Of a stretch of 11,067 nt of DNA, positions 5,558-11,067 are shown piece after piece; the stretch's first letter is position 1; every line of letters begins with the position of its first letter. Both the position numbers and the translations under genes were made by a program. The notes beneath the pieces were generated by a model. The model was given only the letters and a program-made list of their open reading frames with translations. It was not told where the DNA came from and made no database searches. Origin of the DNA: DASPRM01 sp035319065 (GTDB lineage Bacteria; Acidobacteriota; Terriglobia; Terriglobales; Acidobacteriaceae); contig DATHDM010000118.1 in NCBI GenBank assembly GCA_035319065.1, positions 1 through 11,067 of the forward strand. Reading direction: 5' to 3'.

Positions 5558-6775
5558 ATGTCCAAGAAACTGAAAGCGTGCTTCCTTACCTTTTCCCTGG
5601 CATTGGTGCTGTTTACGGTTACCGGCGGCCTGCGGGTGCGGGCTGCCTCCAACGACGGTGCGTACCGCCAGTTGGGCGTCTATAGCGAAGTTCTTTCCCG
5701 CGTGCGCACGGAGTACGTGGAGGAACCGAACATCCCGCAGGTGACCGACGGAGCGCTGCACGGATTGCTGGAATCGCTGGACGCCAATTCCAGCTACCTG
5801 ACTCCCGCAGAGTACAAAGAGTACAAGAATCACAAGAGCGAGGGCCGCGGCGGGATTGGCGCCACGGTTTCCAAGCGCTTCGGCTACGCAGCGGTGGTTT
5901 CCGTGATTCCTGGCGGACCTGCCGACAAGGTCGGCGTTGACGCCGGCGACGTCATCGAGTCGATCGAGGGAAAGAGCACGCGCGACCTGTCGCTGGCTGA
6001 GGTGCTGACCATGCTCTCCGGGCCCCAGGGTTCCAACGTCAACCTTTCCATCGTGCGGGCCCGCCGCGCCGAGCCCTTGCGGCTCACCATCATTCGTGAT
6101 GTGGCCAAATTCCCCCCGGTGTCCGACAAGACGATGGAGGACGGAGTCGGCTATCTGAAGGTCGATGCGCTGACCAAGGGGAAGGCCCAGGAACTGGCCG
6201 CGAAAATCAAAGATCTGCAGGATCACGGCGCGCACAAGCTGGTGCTCGACCTCCGCAATTGCGCTGAAGGTGATGAAAATGAAGGCATCGCCGTCGCCAA
6301 TCTGTTTCTGAATCACGGCACCATCGCCTACCTGCAGGGACAGAAGTATCCGCGCGAGACATTCAACGCCGATCCGCAGAAGGCCATCACCACGCTGCCG
6401 GTGGTCGTGCTGGTGAACCGCGGCACCGCGGGAGCGGCTGAGATCGTGGCGGCTGCGCTGCTGGAGAATGCTCGCGCCGACGTCGTCGGCGACAAGACAT
6501 TCGGAGCCGGCTCCATCCAGAAGGTGATCGACATTCCCGATGGCTCGGCCCTCATTCTCACCGTGGCCAAGTATTACAGCCCCAACGGCAAGGCCATTCA
6601 GGATACGGCGGTCACCCCCAGCGTGCTGGTGGCGGACAACAGCGACGACTTCATCCTTCCCGATGAGGATGAGAACAATCCTTCCGAACCAGAAAAGAAG
6701 CCGCGCACACAGCAGAATGACGACCAGCTCAAACGCGCGATCGAGGTGCTCAGCAAGCGCGCCAACAAGAGCTAG
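5558..6775 (+). CDS. Secreted PDZ-S41 protein of the CtpA/Prc family, predicted catalytically dead
   Basis: Active members cut C-termini of envelope proteins with a Ser-Lys dyad. This 405-residue protein keeps the architecture: a Sec signal peptide (residues 1 to about 30, core FLTFSLALVLF), the family N-terminal helical region (VLSRVRTEYVEEP at 45-57; LESLDANSSYLTPAEYKEY at 71-89), a PDZ domain at about 99-180, and the S41 core to about 357. The catalytic serine position holds Gly292 (GTAGAAEIVAAAL; active enzymes have G-T/S-A-S-A-S-E-I). The catalytic lysine, exactly 25 residues on, is Ala317 (DKTFGAGSI; normally TFGKG). The LRxNxGG oxyanion block is replaced by DLRNCAEGDENEG at 231-243. 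The frame is intact, so this is an inactive homologue and not a decayed gene. The C-terminus has an acidic linker (363-380). ATG 5558 is chosen for AAAAGG (5547-5552) five bases upstream; the in-frame GTG at 5552 is less likely. A terminator follows, then a PBP1A gene. Confidence 0.93.
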   Translation: MSKKLKACFLTFSLALVLFTVTGGLRVRAASNDGAYRQLGVYSEVLSRVRTEYVEEPNIPQVTDGALHGLLESLDANSSYLTPAEYKEYKNHKSEGRGGIGATVSKRFGYAAVVSVIPGGPADKVGVDAGDVIESIEGKSTRDLSLAEVLTMLSGPQGSNVNLSIVRARRAEPLRLTIIRDVAKFPPVSDKTMEDGVGYLKVDALTKGKAQELAAKIKDLQDHGAHKLVLDLRNCAEGDENEGIAVANLFLNHGTIAYLQGQKYPRETFNADPQKAITTLPVVVLVNRGTAGAAEIVAAALLENARADVVGDKTFGAGSIQKVIDIPDGSALILTVAKYYSPNGKAIQDTAVTPSVLVADNSDDFILPDEDENNPSEPEKKPRTQQNDDQLKRAIEVLSKRANKS

Positions 6776-6804
6776 CGCAGTCACGGATCTGAAGATTGAA
6801 AAGT

Positions 6805-6836
6805 ATGGCGGGCCGCTTGCGCCCGCCATTTTCCTT
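6805..6836 (+). terminator. Intrinsic terminator after the S41 gene
   Basis: ATGGCGGGC (6805-6813) pairs perfectly with GCCCGCCAT (6821-6829) around a seven-base loop, followed by TTTTCCTT (6829-6836). The stem is G/C-rich and 30 bases past the S41 stop codon. It should end that transcript, so the downstream penicillin-binding protein gene is probably expressed separately. Confidence 0.85.
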
Positions 6837-6878
6837 ATCGATACTCTCGTGCGCAGATCGGGCGGGCTCCCATGAGCG

Positions 6879-6887
6879 TGCTATTCT
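6879..6887 (+). promoter_or_regulatory. Candidate extended -10 promoter of the PBP1A gene
   Basis: TGCTATTCT has the TGn extension before a four-of-six -10 hexamer (TATTCT, 6882-6887), a form that can work without a good -35, and none is seen. The start would be near 6894, only about 12 bases before ATG 6906 or 6 before GTG 6900. The leader is too short for a normal Shine-Dalgarno sequence. Support comes from position between the terminator and the gene as much as from the motif. Confidence 0.4.
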
Positions 6888-6905
6888 GAGCGCTGGCGAG
6901 TGAGT

Positions 6906-9146
6906 ATGGCGACCAGGACTCCCGTGGAAGAGCTGGAGGCTCATCAGCCCGGGCGCAAGCGTCTCGTGCGGTGGGTGGTCTTCGGCTTGCTGGTGCTGGC
7001 CTCTGCCATGGTGGGAGCTTTGGGCGGACTCCTGCTGGTCTACACCACCGACCTTCCCGAGATTGGCGAACTGGAGCACTACCGGCCCAGCTCCGTCACA
7101 GAGCTCTACGACGATCAAGGCCGGGTGATCGGCTCGTTCGCCCTGCAACGCCGCGTCGTGGCTTCTTACGACGATTTTCCCAAGGTCCTGCGCGAGGCCA
7201 TCATCTCGATTGAAGACAAGGACTTTGAGAAGCATTGGGGCATCAATCTCTGGCGGGGCATCGGCGCCGCTTACCGCGATATGACCTCGGGCACTCGCGC
7301 GCAGGGAGCTTCCACGCTGACCATGCAGCTTGCGCGTAACCTGTTCCTCTCCCCCGAGCGCACCTTCAACCGTAAGGTGCAGGAGATCCTGCTCTCGATT
7401 CAGATCGAGCGTCGTTTCACCAAACCCCAGATCTTCACGCTTTACGCCAACCAGATCTTCCTGGGCCACGGGGTGTACGGATTCGAGGCGGGAGCGCAGT
7501 ATTACTTCAGCAAGCGAGCGCGCGATCTCACGCTGGACGAAGCCGCGCTGCTCGCCGGCTTGCCCAAGGCGCCGAACGCGTATTCGCCAATCAACAATCC
7601 GGACCGCACCCTCCGCCGTCGCAACCTGGTGATCAACTCCATGCTGGAGGATGGCAAGATCACCGCGTCGGAGGCGGCGCGGGCAAAGAACTCTCCGCTG
7701 CGGCTTCATCTGCAGGCGGACCCGAACTTTCTTGCCCCTTATTTCGTGGAAGAGATTCGCCGCTACCTGGAGAAGAAATACGGCAGCGACGAGGTCCATC
7801 AGGGTGGCCTGCGCGTCTACACCTCGCTGAACTCCGAACTGCAAGCCGCCGCCAACCAGGCAGTGCTTGATGGCGTGGCCGCTTATGAGCGCCGCCATGG
7901 CTGGAAGGGAAAGCTGGAGAATGCGATCGCCGAAGGCATGGAACTGGACAAGTTCGACCATCCCGATTGGGGCAAGCCCATCCAGGCGGGATCTTACGTG
8001 CACGCGCTGGTCAACTACGTCTCGCCTGCCCTGGCGAACCTGAAATTCGGCAAGTACAGCAGCGAGATCGCTCCCCCCGGGATCGCTTGGACGGGACACA
8101 AGCGGGTGGACGAGATCCTGGCCAAGGGTGACGTGGTGTACGTCAAGGTGTCCTCGATCTCGCCCGATAGCAGCGCGCAGGTTACGCTGGAGCAGGATTC
8201 GGGAGCTCAGGGCGCCCTGCTGGCGATCGATAACGCCACCGGCGACGTAAAAGCGATGGTCGGCGGGCGCGACTTCGATCTTTCCAAGTTCAATCGCGCA
8301 ACGCAAGCGCAGCGCCAGGTGGGCTCTTCCTTCAAGCCGTACGTCTACACCGCCGCCATCGACGAGGTCGGTATGACTCCCGACGACGTTGTCGTGGATG
8401 CGCCGGTAACCTTTGAGACCGCTTCCGGCCCCTACATACCTCACAACTACGACGGCAAGTTCGAAGGCGCCATCACTCTGCGGCGGGCTCTGGCGCAGTC
8501 ACGAAACATCCCTGCTCTGAAGGTGGCCGACCGTGTCGGCATCAAGACGGTGATCGAGTACGCGCACAAGTTCGGCATCACCTCTCCCATCCCACCCTAC
8601 CTTCCGGTCGCCTTAGGTTCGGCGGATCTCACCCTGATGGAACAGACCAGCGCCTTCACCACCTTTCCCGGAGACGGCGTTCGTGTCGTCCCGCGATACA
8701 TTCGCAAGGTGGAGGATTACAGCGGCCGCACGCTGGAGGAAGGTTACCCCGAGGTGCACGATGTGGTGAGTTCGCGCACGGCGCGCATCCTGACGGGCAT
8801 GTTACGGGAAGTGGTCCTGCACGGCACCGCCTACTCCGCCAGCAAGCTGAACCATCCCCTGGCCGGCAAGACCGGAACCACCAACGACTTCACCGATGCC
8901 TGGTTTATCGGTTTTTCGCCTTCGATTACCTGTGGGGTCTGGGTTGGTTTTGACGAGAAGAAGTCGCTGGGCAACCGGGAAACAGGAGCGCTGGCGGCCC
9001 TTCCGATCTGGATGGAATTTATGAAGATCGCGCTGAGAGGAAGAGATCAGGAGCAGTTTCCCGAGCCCCCGGTGCTGCCGCCGAAATCGCTGGCGCAGCA
9101 ACTGGACACTCCCGACTTCCACCCGGGAGACGGCGAGACTCACTAG
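6906..9146 (+). CDS. Class A penicillin-binding protein (PBP1A type), bifunctional peptidoglycan synthase
   Basis: This inner-membrane enzyme polymerises lipid II into glycan strands and cross-links the peptides on the periplasmic side. The 746 residues begin with a short basic cytoplasmic part and one membrane anchor (about 21-46). The GT51 glycosyltransferase domain (about 75-255) has catalytic Glu103 in ISIEDKDFEKHWG, then GASTLTMQLARNLFL, RKVQEILLSIQIE and LYANQIFLGHGVYG. After a linker comes the penicillin-binding transpeptidase: catalytic Ser474 and Lys477 (GSSFKP), SRN at 532-534, and KTGTT from Lys655. All motifs are intact and the length is normal for the family. The start is uncertain: GTG 6900 would add two residues and neither start has a good Shine-Dalgarno sequence. 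An S41 pseudoprotease lies upstream beyond a terminator. In E. coli the active homologue Prc acts on cell-wall proteins (PBP3 precursor, MepS), so a shared envelope role is plausible but inferred. Confidence 0.95.
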   Translation: MATRTPVEELEAHQPGRKRLVRWVVFGLLVLASAMVGALGGLLLVYTTDLPEIGELEHYRPSSVTELYDDQGRVIGSFALQRRVVASYDDFPKVLREAIISIEDKDFEKHWGINLWRGIGAAYRDMTSGTRAQGASTLTMQLARNLFLSPERTFNRKVQEILLSIQIERRFTKPQIFTLYANQIFLGHGVYGFEAGAQYYFSKRARDLTLDEAALLAGLPKAPNAYSPINNPDRTLRRRNLVINSMLEDGKITASEAARAKNSPLRLHLQADPNFLAPYFVEEIRRYLEKKYGSDEVHQGGLRVYTSLNSELQAAANQAVLDGVAAYERRHGWKGKLENAIAEGMELDKFDHPDWGKPIQAGSYVHALVNYVSPALANLKFGKYSSEIAPPGIAWTGHKRVDEILAKGDVVYVKVSSISPDSSAQVTLEQDSGAQGALLAIDNATGDVKAMVGGRDFDLSKFNRATQAQRQVGSSFKPYVYTAAIDEVGMTPDDVVVDAPVTFETASGPYIPHNYDGKFEGAITLRRALAQSRNIPALKVADRVGIKTVIEYAHKFGITSPIPPYLPVALGSADLTLMEQTSAFTTFPGDGVRVVPRYIRKVEDYSGRTLEEGYPEVHDVVSSRTARILTGMLREVVLHGTAYSASKLNHPLAGKTGTTNDFTDAWFIGFSPSITCGVWVGFDEKKSLGNRETGALAALPIWMEFMKIALRGRDQEQFPEPPVLPPKSLAQQLDTPDFHPGDGETH

Positions 9147-9476
9147 GATTCCGCTGAGGGAAGAGGGGCCTGCAGAACTCCTTACCGCTCTCGCTTCTGG
9201 GACGACAGCGCGGGGCTGTTCCTGGTGTCGTTCTGAAACATCGCTCGTAAGCGCGCAACCAGCCGCATGAAAAAGGAGTACCAGCGCGACTCCAGCGCCG
9301 CTGGCGCCCTTCCCGGATGATGATTGAAACCAAAGTTGCTGCACATATCGCGCGGTTCCGTCGTAGAGTGATCGAAGCCCTATTTTAGCGCTGGCCGCAA
9401 GATTCTGCTTACCCCATGCTCCCCGGCTCGTCTAAAAGTGACTTCGCAAATCTCGACCCTTCCAGGGGAGGAATGT
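9147..9476. other. 330-base gap without a recognisable gene
   Basis: No open frame of convincing length or family likeness is seen on either strand; the longest frames are extensions of antisense shadows of the PBP gene. Near the PBP stop, ACAGC (9205-9209) can pair with GCTGT (9215-9219). Alternatively ACGACA (9202-9207) can pair with TGTCGT (9226-9231). The two folds exclude each other and no T run follows, so a terminator is only possible. No clear promoter for the next gene could be picked out. The last bases carry its Shine-Dalgarno sequence GGGGAGG (9465-9471). Confidence 0.5.
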
Positions 9477-10031
9477 ATGGGCAAGGCGTCTCTAGCAATG
9501 GCAGCTACGATCATCGCGGGAACGCTGGCTCTGCCGGCAGTTGCCCAAGGTCCTGCGACCGGGAAGGCGCTTAGTCCTTCCCAGGCCGTGTTGGCATCCT
9601 GGAACGACATTGGGCGCAAGCTGATTGCTATGGCTGAGGACTTTCCCGAGACCAAGTACGACTTCAAGCCAGTGCCCGCACAGCGGAGTTTTGCCGAGCA
9701 GTTGTTGCACGTGGCGGGATCGAATGATCTGTTCACCCAGGTGGCCAAGGGGGAGAAGCCGGTGGACGATGAAAGCCGCCCACACTATCCCACCAAGGCA
9801 GCAGTGGTGGCTTACCTGAAGAAGTCCTTTGCCGACGGCGCTGCGGTAATCCAAGCCAAGGGCGACGCTGGGATGGCAGGCACGGCAGTCGACCCGGAAT
9901 CGAAGCTGACGCTTCACCTTTCCGATCTGGCTTATGGGTTGATCGAGCACTCAGGCGAGCACTATGGCCAGCTCGTGGTGTACTACCGGGTTGCGGGCTT
10001 GGTGCCGCCGGAATCGCGGCCAAAGAAATAG
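9477..10031 (+). CDS. Secreted DinB-fold protein (putative metal-dependent, function unknown)
   Basis: This 184-residue protein has a Sec signal peptide (MGKASLAMAATIIAGTLALP, then AVA before the likely cut at Gln24) and a DinB/YfiT-type four-helix bundle. The metal-binding histidines of the fold appear to be His78 (SFAEQLLHVAGSN) and the pair His158 and His162 (LIEHSGEHYGQLVVYYR), followed by the usual GLVPPESR ending. DinB-fold proteins often bind a divalent metal, and some are thiol-dependent transferases. The substrate here is unknown. ATG 9477 is set by GGGGAGG (9465-9471) five bases upstream and by the signal peptide starting there; a start at 9438 would put polar residues before it. 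The gene stands alone, with recG converging on it 57 bases downstream. The DinB family is clear from the histidine pattern. An enzymatic role is not shown. Confidence 0.85.
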   Translation: MGKASLAMAATIIAGTLALPAVAQGPATGKALSPSQAVLASWNDIGRKLIAMAEDFPETKYDFKPVPAQRSFAEQLLHVAGSNDLFTQVAKGEKPVDDESRPHYPTKAAVVAYLKKSFADGAAVIQAKGDAGMAGTAVDPESKLTLHLSDLAYGLIEHSGEHYGQLVVYYRVAGLVPPESRPKK

Positions 10032-10088
10032 CGGACGACAAGCCGCGAAGGCGCGAGATTGTGTCTGCCTGCCGCGAGTTGGACTGAC

Positions 10089-11067
10089 TCATCCCACTTC
10101 GACCAGGCCATAGCGTCTTTGCCAGCTTGCGCGCAGGTGAACCAGCGCGCGGCTCACCTCGGTTTGCGGGACTTGCTCGCCGCCCTCGAGCACCAGCGCC
10201 GCTTCCCGCCTGGCAGCTTCCATCAACTCGCGGTCGCGCAGCAGGCTGGCCACGCGAAAGCCCGGCGTCCCCGACTGCCTGGTTCCGAAGAATTCGCCCG
10301 GCCCCCGCAGTTGCAGATCCATCTCGGCGATCTCGAAGCCATCCTGAGTGCGCACCATCGTCGCCAGCCGCTGCTCACCCTCCTCGGAGATCTTCTGGCC
10401 GGTCATCAGAATGCAGTAGGACCTGGCAGCCCCGCGTCCAATGCGGCCCCGCAGTTGGTGCAGCTGGGACAGCCCGAAGCGCTCGGCGTGCTCCACTACC
10501 ATCACCGTCGCATTCGGCACATCCACTCCCACTTCGATCACGGTGGTGGACACCAGGATGTCAAGTTCGCGCCGCTGAAAACGCCGCATCACCGCATCCT
10601 TATCGTCGGCCTCCATGCGCCCGTGCAATAACCCAATGCGCAGCTGGGGAAGGACGCGCGTGCGCAGCTCGTCATACATCTGAATCGCCGCTTTCAGCTC
10701 TCCTTCCATCGCCCCTTCCTCGATCACCGGATAGACGACGTAGGCCTGGTGACCGGCGGTGACCTGCTTGCGGACAAAGTCGAACACCGCGTCGGAACGG
10801 GTGTCCTCCACCCGTCGCGTAATCACGGGAGTGCGGCCGGGCGGCAGCTCGTCGATGATGCTTACGTCGAGCTCACCGTAGAGGGTCAGGGCCAGGGTTC
10901 GCGGAATCGGCGTCGCCGTCATAACCAGGACGTCGGGTTCCGGCATCTCGGTGTTGTCTTTGCTCTTCTTCATCAGCCGCAGCCGCTGCATAACTCCGAA
11001 GCGATGCTGTTCGTCGACGATGATCAAGCCCAGGCGTGCGAATTCCACCTTTTCCTCGATCAGCGCA
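10089..11067 (-). CDS. recG: ATP-dependent DNA helicase RecG, C-terminal part (5' end outside window)
   Basis: RecG is a superfamily 2 helicase that regresses stalled replication forks and moves branched DNA junctions. The visible 325 codons enter mid-protein (ALIEEKVEFARLG) and cover the second half of the helicase core. The Walker B variant VDEQHRFGV is followed by motif III TATPIPRT. The second RecA-like domain has LLHGRM, STTVIEVGVDVPNA and the arginine-finger block QLRGRIGRG. The TRG motif region then follows (FEIAEMDLQLRGPGEFFGTRQSG), which links ATP use to movement on DNA and is particular to RecG and Mfd. The C-terminus ends normally at TGA (10089-10091). The wedge domain and Walker A motif lie beyond the window. 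No defect is seen. It is convergent with the DinB-fold gene, 57 bases apart, with no obvious terminator between. Confidence 0.97.
   Translation of the reverse strand, partial: ALIEEKVEFARLGLIIVDEQHRFGVMQRLRLMKKSKDNTEMPEPDVLVMTATPIPRTLALTLYGELDVSIIDELPPGRTPVITRRVEDTRSDAVFDFVRKQVTAGHQAYVVYPVIEEGAMEGELKAAIQMYDELRTRVLPQLRIGLLHGRMEADDKDAVMRRFQRRELDILVSTTVIEVGVDVPNATVMVVEHAERFGLSQLHQLRGRIGRGAARSYCILMTGQKISEEGEQRLATMVRTQDGFEIAEMDLQLRGPGEFFGTRQSGTPGFRVASLLRDRELMEAARREAALVLEGGEQVPQTEVSRALVHLRASWQRRYGLVEVG

Noticed and set aside
5543..6829. 428-codon minus-strand open frame
   Set aside because: It lies antisense to the S41 gene, which has clear domains. The product is rich in Gly, His, Arg and Val with no family likeness, typical of GC-rich shadow frames.
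6750..8444. 564-codon minus-strand open frame
   Set aside because: It is antisense to the penicillin-binding protein with all its motifs. The low-complexity Gly/His/Arg/Asp content and missing ribosome binding site mark it as a shadow.
8802..9344. 180-codon minus-strand frame whose start resembles a lipoprotein signal (hydrophobic run then AAGC)
   Set aside because: Most of it is antisense to the end of the PBP gene, there is no ribosome binding site, and the rest of the product is arginine- and serine-rich without family likeness. The lipobox is probably chance.
1..11067. Mobile element, CRISPR array or defence island
   Set aside because: No repeats with regular spacing, transposase, integrase or direct repeat of the tRNA 3' end was found. 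The gene set is housekeeping and stress related.

Overview
The window looks like chromosomal DNA of a moderately GC-rich Gram-negative-type bacterium. I infer Acidobacteriota (Terriglobia-like) from the gene types: a small secreted DinB protein, a PBP1A-type synthase, a PerR-KatG pair and short housekeeping units. No rRNA or marker protein is present to prove this. I see no mobile elements, CRISPR arrays or phage genes. Both ends cut through housekeeping genes: gltX on the left and recG on the right, both on the minus strand.

Left part (1-2232). The 5' part of gltX runs leftward off the window. Divergent from it is a tandem universal stress protein gene (879-1811). A 76-codon gene for a small cysteine-motif protein (1844-2074) follows 32 bases later and probably shares its transcript. 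A strong hairpin (2157-2190) lies between this unit and the convergent katG.

Peroxide-defence unit (2233-5081, minus strand). A PerR-type Fur-family repressor with every PerR metal ligand in place is followed by a full-length catalase-peroxidase, katG. The perR promoter (TTGACA, 17-base spacer, TATTCT) has a PerR-box-like palindrome over its -10 element. Its predicted transcription start falls at the ATG, so the message is probably leaderless and autoregulated. Upstream on the same strand is an elongator tRNA-Met gene with its own well-formed promoter.

Cell-envelope part (5261-9146, plus strand). A secreted PDZ-S41 protein of the carboxyl-terminal-processing-protease family comes first. Both catalytic dyad positions are substituted (Ser to Gly, Lys to Ala) and the oxyanion-hole NxGG motif is also lost, so it should be a pseudoprotease. 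A canonical intrinsic terminator follows it. Next is a class A penicillin-binding protein with all glycosyltransferase and transpeptidase motifs intact.

Right part (9147-11067). A 330-base gap without a recognisable gene leads to a small secreted DinB-fold protein. The C-terminal part of recG runs convergently into it. The observation most worth follow-up is the S41 pseudoprotease beside the peptidoglycan synthase. The next is the promoter-operator-start overlap at perR.
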